Source of the DNA: Pteria penguin
Taxonomy: Eukaryota; Mollusca; Bivalvia; Pterioida; Pteriidae
Assembly (NCBI GenBank): GCA_035048485.1
Contig: CM068583.1
Coordinates: 28,269,841 to 28,333,840, forward strand
Direction of reading: 5' to 3'
Length of the DNA stretch: 64,000 bases
Below, in pieces: positions 12,401 to 24,109 of the stretch. The notes under the pieces are model-generated. The model saw only the letters and a list, made by a program, of their open reading frames with translations, was not told the DNA's origin and did not search any database. Made by a program: the position numbers and the translations under genes. Numbering within the stretch: the first letter of the stretch is position 1; every line of letters starts with the position of its first letter.

Positions 12401-14605
12401 CTCTGCAAGTACAGCGTTAAGACCTAAGCATAGATTTGAGAAAAGAAGAAAGATTGATACAGATGGAATTCATCATACTGGATCTTCAACACCAAACGAC
12501 AATGAACTCTATAAAAATGTGCTATTACAACTGACAGCTAGTAATGGAGACATCGCGGGAGGCTCTGCCTTCAGTATAAATAGTTTGGAATCGAAAACTG
12601 ACCATGCTAATGCGAGGGAAGAAAGAGATAAAACAGCCAGCAGAAAAGATAGTCCCCGTTCTCAATTGTCACCAAAAGTCATTTTATTACAGATATTTGA
12701 TAAAAAAGTTATTTTCAACCGACTCTTTTTGATGTTTCTACCAGTTGCATTTTTGGCCATAGTAGGTGTTGCTCAAATTCTTACGTATATACCTCCTCAC
12801 GCTGCCTCATTAGGTATTTCAGATAAAGAAGTATCTTACCTTTTCATCATTTCCGGCGGATGCGATGCCCTGTCGAAGCTCGTTATTTCTTTCATAGCAG
12901 ATTGTGGCTGCATCAGACGTTACCAGATTGTTGCGATCTGTATTATAGTGTCTGGGATCGTTATCAATCTGATATCGTGCTTCACTGTGTTCTCTACAAT
13001 GGTGGTCCTGGCGGCCGTTAATGGATTATTTAGCCAAGTATACTTTGGACTGTTTCCTGTTCTATTAACAGACTTTGTCGGTCTTGCCAATCTGTCCTCC
13101 GCCATAGGCATTGTGATGTTGATACATGGATTTTCTTTATCCGTGTGCAATCCAATTTTAGGTAAGATTTATATAGAAACATGTACATGAATTTGTATTT
13201 TCAGAGTAGTAGAACAAGCAGTCGTCAACGAAATATGAGCAACCTCTGATTAACATGAACGTCGGTGTGGTTCAATGGATGAGGTGTTCGAACACATGGC
13301 CGGGAGCTCTCGTGTTTGACTCCTGCCATGGGAACACCGGTGCCCTGTCTGTCGGATGAGACAATGAAAACCGAGGTCCCGTGTTCTGGTAAGTATGGCG
13401 CGTAAAAGATTCCTCATTCCTCATGCGCGGATACAGTGGGCGGTACTGGGGGTCTGGAACCCCCCCCCCCTTTGGCATCCGAAAATGTTACCAAAAAAAG
13501 GTAATATTTGGGCATTTTTGGGTTTGGGAAACACCCCCCCCCCCACCCACTCGTCTACCTTTTTTGATTGGACACCCTCTGACAAAAATTTCTGGATCCG
13601 CGCATGCTGCTTCAGGTGGTTCCTATACAAAGGTATAAATTTCTATGCCTTGCTGGCCATATATGTAAAACAATCGTGGTGACCTAAAATAATGATTAAT
13701 CAGTTTGACTAATATGCAAATCTGCAGTCGATGCATTATTATTCATGATGAACTACTGAACTACATAGCCATGTGTTGATACGTACGGTTCATGTTTGAG
13801 TGATCGCTTAGATTGATGTAAAGCAGATTCGCGTCAATTTTTTTTTTCTTATGGAGGTGTACGGAAGATAATCCAAAAATGATTATAAGTGAAATATTTA
13901 CAGTGATGTATCTAGTCTGAAGAATTAAAGGACTTAAAATAAGAAGAATAAGCATTGAAAACGATGTATTTGTGACGTTAATTGTCTAAGGTATTACGTG
14001 TTGTACCTGATATGATGACATGTCATTGAAAAGTGCTGTAAAAGTTTGGCCAACATCTCGTGTGTAGTGAAGGAAAGAATGTTTATATCATCATTTTGGG
14101 ACATACATCGTATGACCTTCAGCTTAGTAAACAGGAGGCGTTTACTGTTCCCAGGCATGTGTTATTTTGTAAAGGTTCATGAATCACCAAAACGATGCGT
14201 TTTTATTAGCGATTCGGTGACAATTACATTTTCATTGTTTACCGTAGTGTTTTTCAGCATTGGATTGACGTCGTAGACTAAGATATTATCAATACACATT
14301 ATTTAAACATCCATTTTGATACAGAAAGGTTATAATGATTAAAATAAGTCTATGACCCATTTAGATGTTTTATTTTTTAATTTACATAGCAAGATATGTA
14401 CATTTTTTTAGCAGAATTTGTATCACGAAATGACGTAAACATAACCGTCATGATATATTTTGTAATTGTAGGTTTTATACGAGATGAGACAGGATCGTTT
14501 GAAGGTTCATTCCATTTTATGGGGACCTGTTCAATAATTAGTGGAGCAATTCTTCTTACAGAACCGATCTTCAGGAAATTGGAAAATCAGAGAGAACATG
14601 AATGA
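7303..14605 (+). CDS. Monocarboxylate transporter-like MFS protein (SLC16 family), complete, 575 aa
   Basis: Five exons join in frame: 7303-7363, 9803-9946, 10086-10232, 11920-13161 and 14472-14605 (1,728 bp with TGA). All splice sites are GT-AG. The acceptor of exon 2 has a tandem AG (9802 or 9805), which could add or drop one residue. The protein opens with IDKGWAWVILL, the MCT TM1 signature, and has YFHEKRGFATTLASIGSSVGG in the TM4-5 signature region. A long cytoplasmic-type hydrophilic loop (about residues 195-372) separates two six-helix halves. At about residue 432 the family DxxxR motif reads DALSK (Lys for Arg), and the position of the TM1 lysine that matters in mammalian MCT1 is Ala. 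It is predicted to be a plasma-membrane carrier of monocarboxylates or other small solutes; the substrate is not predictable. A poly(A) signal AATAAA lies at 14916. Introns hold a SINE, a TATG array, an RT relic and a MITE-split SINE. Confidence 0.9.
7549..7571. repeat. Poly-C homopolymer
   Basis: A run of about 23 C within intron 1 of transporter gene 2. Confidence 0.85.
7870..8146 (-). mobile_element. tRNA-derived SINE (family 1), best-preserved head
   Basis: On the minus strand the head reads GCCGGCGTGGCCTAGTGG (A box) and GGGGTTCGATTCCCGC (B box). The centre CTGTCTTTCGGATGAGACAG follows, then GGATGGGTCCGTTGCAAAGG, GATGCCGTCACCATATACG and an AATCAATCAAT tail. It lies in intron 1 of transporter gene 2, antisense to the gene. 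The tRNA-like head is fused to the SINE body, so it is not a free tRNA gene. Confidence 0.85.
9146..9672. repeat. (TATG)n microsatellite array
   Basis: About 525 bp of TATG tetramers with scattered TGTG, TGCA and TATA variants and a short TAGG patch near 9572. It sits in intron 1 of transporter gene 2, about 130 bp before exon 2. Long ORFs exist in five frames because a 4-bp repeat without stops stays open; none is a gene. Confidence 0.95.
11080..11640 (-). pseudogene. Reverse-transcriptase C-terminal relic with 3' untranslated segment
   Basis: The minus strand encodes a 121-residue fragment (11262-11627) containing YDKRDDFNF, SSNIPSSPAYGV, SQLIRYSRAC and LRKFYGRYETLI before a stop. The same C-terminus appears at 16456-16749. 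Downstream on the minus strand (about 11080-11150) lies GCAGGAGATGCTCACTC and GGCACCTGATC, the 3' signature shared with copies at 16.9 and 37.9 kb. I recall this C-terminus from retroelements abundant in molluscs, possibly Penelope-like, but the class is unproven. The RT catalytic region is absent. The relic lies in intron 3 of transporter gene 2. Confidence 0.7.
13262..13715 (+). mobile_element. SINE (family 1) interrupted by a MITE
   Basis: The SINE head (GGTTCAATGG, GTTTGACTCC) and centre (GTCGGATGAGACAATGAAAACCGAGG) run to about 13421. The body resumes at about 13607 with TGCTTCAGGTGGTTCC and continues to an AATAATGATTAATC end. The inserted element occupies 13422-13606. All of this is inside intron 4 of transporter gene 2. 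Confidence 0.7.
13422..13606. mobile_element. 185-bp MITE nested in a SINE
   Basis: The ends are inverted: CATGCGCGGAT (13422-13432) and ATCCGCGCATG (13596-13606). The interior has C-rich tracts (13459-13471, 13536-13548) and no coding capacity. The GGATCCAG-type end and C/G tracts resemble the 147-bp element at 49471-49617, though overall similarity is weak. Confidence 0.6.
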
Positions 14606-14915
14606 GTTTATTTTTAGGAAAAATGTTTTTGCATGACTTATATTCCTAATGTGTTAAGGGAGACATGGAATGAGTTTTTCATTATTTTTGAGTATGAGTT
14701 TAAAGTAGATATTTTTATGAACATTCTATTATGAATATGTAAATGTATTTTAATATAAATTTGTAAATGTTTTATTTTTGCTGGAGTCATTTGATAAGTA
14801 TGGTATACTTGTTATCTTTATTTCAGATTAATGTTTTTAATAGTTATATTTGGGTTATATCTTAGTAGAAATACAATCATTCGTTTGATGTTAGTCGCTG
14901 ACAAGAGAACTTAAC

Positions 14916-14921
14916 AATAAA
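14916..14921 (+). terminator. Poly(A) signal AATAAA of transporter gene 2
   Basis: Canonical AATAAA about 310 bases after the stop codon at 14605, in an AT-rich 3' region with no competing ORF. Confidence 0.45.
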
Positions 14922-16455
14922 ATGAATTGTTTTCCCATAGCTTCGTCCCGATTGATAATCACTTAAAGTTGTAAGCAAAGCTGAAGTTGTACATTGTATT
15001 ATCACTTGATTGGCTTATACAGTAAAACAATCGAAAAAATTGTTTGACAAGTGTCGAAAGGTATACAATGTTTTAGTATCTATTTTTATTAAACCTTACT
15101 CGGCTAAATTCAGAATTATTAATACAAGGTTACTGAAATCCGAAATATATTGGATACTAATGCTGCGGCTGAAACAGCCTATGCTATTGACAGAAGCTGG
15201 TGACATGATCAGAGAAAGATGTGAATCACTTGCTGTGCTACCAGGAGGTGCAAGCAGTGCGAGTGTTATCTTAGGTGACAAACCAGAATGAGCAAGCTGA
15301 CCATGTTGGAGAATCAGAGATGCTGAACAATGTAACACTGATATTTTTTCCTCTGGTTGACTTATTGTAATTGCACACGAAGCTTTCGCTATGATGTCTT
15401 GACATTTACATTATATCATGCGCCTGATGGCGGTCATTGCTATAGCACGAATTGTAAAGTGTACCTCCTGATGACATAAATCTATAGCGCATGACGTTCG
15501 AGAATCTGCGATTTGCAGGTGGTTTGTTGATGAACCAAGCTTGTTAATGCACAAGATGTACCATAGCTTCTTTGTAGCAGCTCTTACTACATGGATAAAG
15601 ATCTTTTAAATTGGTTTTATCGGCAGGAGATGACATGCTTGCTTGTCTTGGAAAACATGAGTTGATGCTGCACTAGCAAAATAGTAACTAATTGTGTACA
15701 GATATTTCTTTTCAACTGTTTCTTTGTGTTTTGTTGGTCTTGACATTCCAGTTTTTGGAAATCTTTGAACATACATCCTTACACTCTGTTCGTTGTTTTG
15801 AATTCAGGACGCCAGACAACATCAGATTGAATTTCTAGATCATTTTATCCGAATTCGCATCATTTGCATTGTATGGTCTGACATTGCTTTCGTTTAATTT
15901 TCTTAAATTCGTAACATAACTCGATTTATTAGGAAGGTCTTCAGGGAAATAGAGAACAATGCCATTTCCATGCAAATCGTATATTCATTCAAATACCAGT
16001 TTGAAAAAGTAGGGGGTTTTCTCAAAATTTTGTTCAGTTTGCATGTATTTGTTTTTGACTTGTATTGGAAGGGTATTATACGAAATAATAAGTAACTGCT
16101 GTTGTTACCTATAGAATAAACATTTTTCGAAAGAGCAATACCATTTGCTACGCAGCACAGCTAAGGCCGATTTCGTCTTTTTTCCTAGTAAGATTGAATA
16201 TTATTCCTGTCCCATATTGTCTTCTTTTAGCTATTATTTTTACATGACTTCTTATTTTTTTATTGAACACATGTTCCGAATTGCGTTCCATACATATTTG
16301 TAATTGTCACGTGACTTCATAGCAACATGAATCTAAAAATAGAACAACGACGAAGCACAGTAAATTTTTTCCAAAGCACCCCCTCTTACTCTATTACTAA
16401 TAGCATGAAATTCATATCATTTAGTTCGTTGTATCTCTTTCTACTACTTCAATTT
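14922..16455. other. Intergenic sequence, no gene recognised
   Basis: Short open stretches exist on both strands around 15010-15340, where the plus and minus reading frames are both open, but neither resembles a family I know. The segment 15140-15660 has a less AT-rich texture than its surroundings and could be a decayed transposon. I cannot support a feature. Confidence 0.4.
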
Positions 16456-17060
16456 ATGACAAACGTGATGACTTTAGTTTCCCCATTGTTAACTTTCTAT
16501 ATACTAGTAGCAACATTCCTTTATGACCTGCGTACGGTGTTTATGTATCCCAATTGATTCGATATGCGCAAGCGTCATCTGAGTATTGCTCTTTCGTTTA
16601 TCGAAGCCAATTACTAGGAGAAAAGTTATCAGGATAAGAGATATCACGACTTATGTCAACATTCCGCAAATTTTACGGTCGTTATAAAGACCTTATTTGC
16701 TTATATGATGTATCGTTGTCTGACATATTGACTTCCTTATTTCACAGTAACTAAACCATCTGTATTACCTATACTATACAGCAGTATTCTTACCCGCTTA
16801 TGACATATACCTATTTTGACTACGGCTGTGCCGTTTACTAATTCTGTGACAGCGAATAATACTATTTCGCTTTTACTTAATGCATCACGACGGGTGTGAC
16901 CGGTCGGCAGGAGATGCTTACTCCTACATGGCACCTGATCCCACCTCTGTTTTGACAGAGGTTCGTGATTGTTTATATTATATTGTCGTGTTTCTTCGAC
17001 TTCCAGTTGTGTATTTCGGAACAATGTATTGGATTTGTACTTTCTTTAGTAAATTGCTGC
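16456..17060 (+). pseudogene. Reverse-transcriptase C-terminal relic plus 3' segment, with in-frame stops
   Basis: Reading from 16456 gives YDKRDDFSF, SSNIPL, a stop, PAYGVYVSQLIRYAQAS, a second stop, then STFRKFYGRYKDLICLYDVS and a natural end FHSN-stop at about 16749. This is the same C-terminus as the minus-strand relic at 11262-11627. The following 300 bases (CATCACGACGGGTGTGACC, GGCAGGAGATGCTTACTCC, GCACCTGATCCCACCTCTG) are nearly identical to 37684-38012, so that part is a recognisable 3' end of the same element family. It is broken and non-functional. Confidence 0.75.
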
Positions 17061-18029
17061 GGATCATGTGAAATTCCATTTATAATTGTTTAATGAACAA
17101 AAATAACGAGTGTCATACGAAAAACCGTCATTTTTCTATCTATATTAATGCCGAGTTATTTGCTATTATAATAGGATCCCGCAGCATTTTTCATATAGGA
17201 AATTTTATCATCTTTTCATATAAGAGTTTTATGATCATTTGTCGATATGAGGAGGTGCTTTTAATTTTTCTGCAATGTTGTTAGATAAACGAGTGCTTAG
17301 ATTATATTTCAATCGTTTCAGAGACGCCGGTAAAAGCAAGGATCTCCTAAATCTAAGAATAGATGAATAACTTTGTTATCCGCGAAATTTAACTTGTCAA
17401 GGAGAATTAAGGAAAGAGCAATATCTTGAAAAAAAAACCCCCAGATATAATATGTAATATGTAGATAAACACTTCCCAAATCCGTAAAACCTATGTACAT
17501 GTATATATAATATTATCGTTATACAATGTATAAAAAGTGTGGGTCTCGATTATATATAGAAAAAACACCAAAATATGTGAAATAATTCATGTGAATTGGT
17601 TGTTTCTTTATTTTTTTATTTTTCAGTTTTAAACTAATTACAATTGCTTTTCATCTGATAAAAAGGCCTTTCTTCATCTTCGCATGCTATGTTATTCACC
17701 TTTTAATGTGCACCTGTTTTCTCGATTCCCCAAGCATTGAATCGATACTGAAGATGCAGTGGCCATGACTACAATCTACGGGGTTCATTCAGAATTTGTT
17801 ACTATTAATGGGTCGTGATGATTAAATGATTAAATGATAAAGCACTAAATTATTATAGAAATAAACTTTAACTTATACAGTTATAACAGTTTTCTTGAAA
17901 ATAAGAAATATAAAATCATAATAATACATGCTTAAAGGCGTTGCCAAGGATCATGGAAACACGGGGGCTATGACGTCAATAACATTGCATCATTTTCGCG
18001 GGAAAAAATCTTGCATCACTTCAAAAACG
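17061..18029. other. Intergenic sequence, nothing recognised
   Basis: AT-rich, with short ORFs only. A short inverted pair, AAAGGCGTTGCC at 17934 and AACGCCTT at 18026, is too weak to call an element. Confidence 0.4.
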
Positions 18030-18835
18030 CCTTAACTATGCTGCGTAGTGGACTAATAGTCCCCAAGCGCATCATATGTCTAGTTTTTTAATGCTTTTGT
18101 ACTGGCATGAAATATATACTTAAATTTTCAGCCAAGAAATTTTGTAAATCACTCTAAAACTAAGGAATATCTTCTATATGCCCATCGTGTGAAACCCACG
18201 TGGTAGATCGTACCTCACAAACCCCGTTGGACAATACAACGAAAAAACCTCAGAAGGTGTGTCTTAAATCCTGCGATCTCATTGGTCCACCCCGACACCG
18301 TGATGGTTCAATGGCATGACACCTAATATCGGTAATACGGGGTTATGTTACATGTGTAGTAAATTATACCAATCTTAAGGTGCTGCAAGGTTCCAAATTA
18401 AAAGAATTACAAGATTTTCAGAAACATGCTTTGCAAACTTTGGTCATGGAGAGACGAGGTGTCTTTATATCTGTCAAAACAGGAGTTCAAACACTTCCTT
18501 TCCTTTTCCCTTTTGGTTGTGGGAGCGGTGTTTGATGACATGAATATTAATGAGTTTCGATGGTTTTTGTTTGCATTGCCCCACGTTGTTTGTGAGGTAA
18601 GGTCTATTCCGTGGGTTTGGTTTCACACGATTCTTCACGCATAGCTCTGTCCTTAGACTGATTCTTTGGCTCACTAAATATTCGGCCACTTTAGTTTTAA
18701 CTCTTCTCTTCAAATCTTTATATATTATTAGAATTCCAATCATTCGGCCATGAGAATCCCTGATGAAACAAGTTGTCGAAATATGCATCTGGTGCACAAA
18801 ATGATGAAATATTTTGGTCTGATATTTATTTTATA
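18030..18835 (+). mobile_element. Dispersed retroelement-like repeat with hammerhead-like core and inverted repeat
   Basis: It starts with GTAGTGGACTAATAGTCCCC, related to GGTGGACTGATAGGTCCC at 19689, and continues with GAAATATATACTTAAATTTTC. At 18760-18781 it has CTGATGA, an 11-base spacer and GAAA, the arrangement of a hammerhead ribozyme core, followed by GCATCTGGTGC. Between them lies an inverted repeat (about 18184-18253 against 18562-18638). Penelope-like elements are known to carry hammerhead motifs, but the class here is an inference. No protein domain was recognised. Confidence 0.45.
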
Positions 18836-18839
18836 ATGA

Positions 18840-19654
18840 CAAAAGAAATGGAAGGTACACATGCCATCAATAATTGTATTCCTGAATAATACTATAGATA
18901 TATAGGGACACCAGAATAAACGTAGTATTACACTCTGCTGAGCCTTCATGTTTTGGTCACTTGGTAGCATTGGCAAACACTTCAAAGTGCAGTGTAGTGA
19001 TATATCTTGCGTATAAAGGAAGTCTACACGTATGTGCCATTGTCTTTTTCGTTCGTTACAAATATTTGAAACCTTTCTTATAATCCATACAGTAGATATG
19101 CATTTATTACCTATCAGTAGGCTTGTATACACTAAAATGATATTTATTTTTTCATACAAACAGACATCCACAAAATGTGATCGTATTGTAGTAGAAAAAT
19201 ATAACAAAAACAAAATAGATAACTCATAGATTTACCTTGTCCATAAACTAGATTTGGAGAATTGCAAGTACACACGAGTGCTGCTACGTATAACGCGTGT
19301 CACCTTATTTCACTAGGCTTATCCTGATCTATTGTGAAAGCGTAGTATCTGTCGGTATAGAAAGTATATAAAGATCGACACATTTTACATTTCTTGGCAT
19401 GGGACATTGGATTACACTTGTATTTGACATCCAGAGCTTGTGATTTTACTGATAAACCTTTAATAAAATTGAACATCTTCAAACACTCGAATGCATATGT
19501 TATATATCATTATTTCCTATCACTTAAGTGGGCTACTTTTAATTAAATTGTAATGTATCACTATACACCAGCGTACGACCCTATAAATGAATACTCACGA
19601 GCATTAAATCATGTTCCTGGTACACAATTGGCTATCTTAGTATACAAGTTGTTA
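18840..19654. other. Intergenic sequence, nothing recognised
   Basis: A 157-codon minus-strand ORF spans part of this stretch. It has no recognisable domain, an irregular composition and overlaps repeat DNA, so it is not called. Confidence 0.4.
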
Positions 19655-19995
19655 TATTTATTGTACCCCTAGGTCGATACTACTGCTGGTGGACTGATAG
19701 GTCCCGAGGGTAACCACTAACTGTTTTTGTGCTGACTTAAAATATATACTTTCAATTCACCATGACAAATTTTAAGAAGTAGACCTTCAATCACAGTCCT
19801 TACATAAGTTCTTTGGCGTGTATAATTAAGTTAATTTGGAGATTGATTTGTTCTTCAGATATTTACGCTTTGGATTTTCAGTTTCGGCCTTGAGCATTAC
19901 TGAAAAGACATAAGTTGTCGAAACGTTAATATGGTACTCTAAATTTATACACGTATATATGTTCTAATATTTACTGTGTACACATTTATTGTATA
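19655..19995 (+). mobile_element. Second copy of the hammerhead-like dispersed repeat
   Basis: It contains CTGCTGGTGGACTGATAGG near 19684, then CAGTTTCGGCCTTGAGCA and CTGAAAAGACATAAGTTGTCGAAACG (about 19879-19925), ending TTATACACGTATATAT. The same trailing block follows the related motif at 40905-41000. The core differs from the hammerhead consensus (CTGAAAA in place of CTGANGA), so this copy is probably dead. Confidence 0.45.
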
Positions 19996-22055
19996 CTGAT
20001 GATAAGTACGATCTTAAACAATTTACAAGAAGGTCGTGATATTAGTACAGTAAGGGATATGATTCAAAATAAGGTATATTTCCAATGAAAATATCAAGCC
20101 TTCTGAAAAAGTATATGACTCTAAACACATTTTACTCAGCATCGGTCTGCGTTGGTTTCATCGCAAAAACAGTTAGGACGTGATTACAGTCGTACAATCA
20201 TTTATTGATAAATAAATTTAGTAACATTTGATGCCCAATGTTCGTAGGGAAGTAACCTGTATCTATGATGTCATAAATGTTGATGTCATTAAGTTAAAGA
20301 CTATGGTAATGATGATGCCAATATACATTATGAGAGTGGTAACAAACTAATGTTAGAAAATATTGAACATACAATAATGATTTCTATATGCCTATATTGT
20401 CTAAAATCACAACTTGTTGATCATAACATAACATTACATACTTTATTTACAGCAAAACAAATAAAGTAACTTAATATATCCTACATACATATGGAATATA
20501 TTTCAGAATATTGTGCAATTACCAGTTTGAAAATGTCATGATAAACTTACTGGTCATTTATTGTGGCATTTGATGCCACATTGCACCACTTAGATCTAGA
20601 TTACCGACACTCCACAGCATATGTTACCCAAGAGGTCATGTTCACTATTTGAGTACCTCACCAGTGTACAAATATTGCAAAGATTACGAGCTTTGATTGT
20701 TGTACAAGTTGTGGAGAGAAGTAAAGGTAAGATGTATGTATTTCTTATCAAACATTTACACGTGCAAATTTAATATAAAACAAAATCAAAATTTTGGAAA
20801 GATTAAAGTTTATTAACATAATATGTATGAATTTTGAAAACGGATACTTTAGATAGTCTGTATAAACGGCACCAATGCCATAGAGTGACAAAAAAGGTAA
20901 TAAATAATAACATAGGCCCCTGGTAAAAGGAAAGGTAACACTTGCAGCAATCACACTCGATCACAATGGGTACTCGTTATGTTCCAAGTATATGTAATTA
21001 AATATAAGGAAGTCAAGAAGTCAGATAACGGAATCTATGTGTACTGCAAATGCTTGTATGTCTATATAACAGCTGTCAACAATACAAAACCAAACTAAGA
21101 ATACCGGGTGATCATACATAAGATGTTACGTAAATGCTGAAAATAACTCGCTCTGTATGTGATGTTGAAAATGAAACATCCAAACGTATAACCACGATAT
21201 AGATATCTCCGCACCAGAGAAGTGTCAAGTTGTATTTATTAATACAATTTCCTATGTCTACTGTAATTTCAGATTACCGTCCAAAGTCGGTACCGCAAAT
21301 ATATTACCATTATGTATATTGCCGATGTCTCTATGTTCTCATCGTTTTTGCATGTCCGTGGCGATTTTTGTTACACAGCATAGTCAGAGATATCATCATT
21401 CTTTTATATACACTTATTCTCGAGTGTAGTTTGGAGTCGTTAAAATGATTGCCCGAATCTGGATATGTTAAGTGTAATGACCTCATTGTGTGGTGATAAC
21501 TCGGTTGTGTGTCGGTTGAGTTTTCGTCCGCTTTTTCTAGAATAAGTACTCAGCTCTAACAGAGCTTCTAACATTATCTATTGAAAAAACAGATCACCTC
21601 AATTTTTACTCACTCCACTTAAATTAGATATTTATGTGCAATGCAAAGAGACGTCTCACATGCAGTGATGTCTTTCGCTAGTACTCTGTAAAATGTCCAA
21701 CAGACGATAATACCTTTAGTTTCAAAATATACAGAGATATAGATTGAAACACCTTAAATTTGATATACGTAGTACCTTGAGTAGCATAGGGATATGGGGC
21801 TCAGTGTGTTGAAGACGCTTCTCTAACCTTAAAGATCGTTTCCATAATCTTTCATATGAATCAAAAATAATTCCAGTCATATATATCAAGTTGTTTTTCA
21901 CAAACTTCTTGTTTCATATTACATATAATTAAATATGTTAAATTTAATTCCAATTGAAATTATCACTTAACTTAATTGGAAGTTAAAAATGCCGATAAGT
22001 TAAGAATGTCTGTGGATTCAACAATTACAGACTTCATATTCTAAACTTCTAAGTA
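19996..22055. other. Intergenic sequence, nothing recognised
   Basis: AT-rich DNA with short ORFs only. A small perfect hairpin, GTGGCAT-TTG-ATGCCAC (20563-20579), is the only local structure that stood out. Confidence 0.4.
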
Positions 22056-22300
22056 GGTTCTTGCCCGTAAACCGGCTAAACAGACAAACTGAGTGACGAT
22101 TGTTGCCTTAATTGGCCGTTCTAAGTCGGTATCATAACTGTAGTACTATCGAATATTTTTGTAATGCCGTTTTCTATGTTTAATACACTGTTGTCATGTT
22201 TTATGTGCATGTCCTTGATTTGTGTCATGCAACCTGATCAGATGTCTTCTGTCTTCTCGTTTGGAAGACCTACTGTGGATAGCCAGAAATAACGGTCGTA
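22056..22300 (+). repeat. Dispersed repeat family R3, copy 1
   Basis: Shared blocks are CGTAAACCGGCTAAAC, CCGTTCTAAGTCGGTATC, GAATATTTTTGTAATG and TTTGTGTCATGCAACC. The same order occurs at 32145-32400 and 44535-44720. No coding capacity and no terminal structure seen; the class is unknown. Confidence 0.6.
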
Positions 22301-24109
22301 ATAAACTGTTACATACCGTACCGTCTATTCCAATCAACAAATTTAAATTTAAACATGATCTGAATGAGGCTGATCTTGGAGGGATACGTAAAATAAATCG
22401 CTTTATACTTGAAATAACTACTGCATTTTCAATTGACAAAACTTTCTTTCACTAGAATATTACGACTTCCCCCTTAATAGCAATGTATCAAAATAAACTT
22501 GTTAATAAAGGTTTAGGTCTATCTAATATTTTCAAAATTTTTGTGATCTTAGAGTTCAGTCAAATTTTTTTCTAAAATCTTGTGCCACGGTTTTTCTGTT
22601 TTCAATATAAAATAACAATAACGTATGTATGCTCTGATATTAATGGAAGTATTTCTTTTTAATTACAGTGCAATCGCATCTTATCCTTATTTCATTAACT
22701 CGTTAGTTACCATGTGTTGTCGTTGTCATCGTGTTTGTTCCATAAATGTACATTTGTTTATCATTCTGTAGATCATACTGTTACTGGTGACCTTAACTAT
22801 ATTTCAGACAAACACTTACGTTAGATCTCTAATAAAGACTTAAAATATAAATTGCCATCGGCGTTGTATTTCACAACATGCCGGAATATTTTTGATGAAA
22901 GATATTACAAGACAATAGTAAAAGTATGTTTTGAAAAAGGGGGAAATTACACATCCTTTATCCTATATTCTAAAAGAAAATTGACATTCGCACAACTAGT
23001 TTTATACTAAATTCACATTTATTCAAACAGTCATGTAAACAGTCAATCCAGTTTACTAGAAAGAAAATGGCTGATCTACAAAATACTGACAAAGCAGTTA
23101 ATTATATTATAATTTACTAAACTGGAGTTCTTATACTTGGATTGCACTCAACAAGTACATTCGTGGAAACTCCTAAAGATCATTTTCTAATTGTTGTCAT
23201 CATATCTGTCTTATCATAAATCCGTTGTCAAATTGTCCTTATACACATTGATAAGTTGACTTTACGAATGATAATACTGTATGGTTTCAAACACAAACGC
23301 ATAAGTTCATATGAAGGTTAAACAGATCAAGTAAACAAGCATGCATGTTTTATTGGATCTCTAGAATGCAGGGATACAGTAAACAGCATTTAATACACCC
23401 TACTTGTTTCCAGTTTCTACTGCCCCTCTATGCAAAATTTACGTTTATAAGTTTATAGCTTGTGAATGAACATTCCAGCAACTAAAAATAGGATTTTATT
23501 TGATTTTTGTACAACGATAAACCAAAATTATTGTACACATAAATTGACAGCATCTACCCGAAACAATTCATAGTTTATACCTATGGATTTGAACCCGGGA
23601 CCTCTTGGTTACGACTAAAGTAAGACAGTTCACAAAGAAAAATATCTGACTTATAATTAGCTGTAAGACAAAATTTGACACGGTCATGCAAAACTAGGAA
23701 GAACAAGCACATAAAAGCTGCTCAAATATAATAGATGGTAATTCAGTTGCGATTCCCAATGAAGGACGGCCATTTGAACTATCAATCGTCATACAATTGG
23801 TGTGGTTAGGCAGTTTACTTGTCCACTTTCCCAATCACCACAATGACAGTCCAAGAATACACCGACATGAAATTCAGTCAGAGTAGCTCAATCGATAAAA
23901 TTCTTGAATAGTGATTGAAAGATTCCAGAGCAAGTCCCAAAGACGACTCGTTAGTGTCCTTTTTGTGGGGGCAAGAAAGGAGGGGAATGAGATACTGAAG
24001 TAAAACCCTAGAACATCTGTGTCAATAGATAAGGCAGATAAAATATCACTCACTGGTTTTGGATGATAAAATGCAAAGTTGTACATTTCTGATTGATATG
24101 TTGGGAGCC
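22301..24109. other. Intergenic sequence with a tRNA-like B-box relic
   Basis: Mostly unremarkable AT-rich DNA. On the minus strand around 23583-23640, GAGGTCCCGGGTTCAAATCC resembles a tRNA or SINE B box, without a complete cloverleaf. Confidence 0.4.

Noticed and set aside
15010..15338. Overlapping plus- and minus-strand ORFs (93 and 80 codons)
   Set aside because: No recognisable family, no signal or splice context, and simultaneous openness on both strands; possibly part of a decayed repeat.
18740..19213. 157-codon minus-strand ORF as a gene
   Set aside because: It overlaps repeat DNA, has no recognisable domain and an irregular composition.
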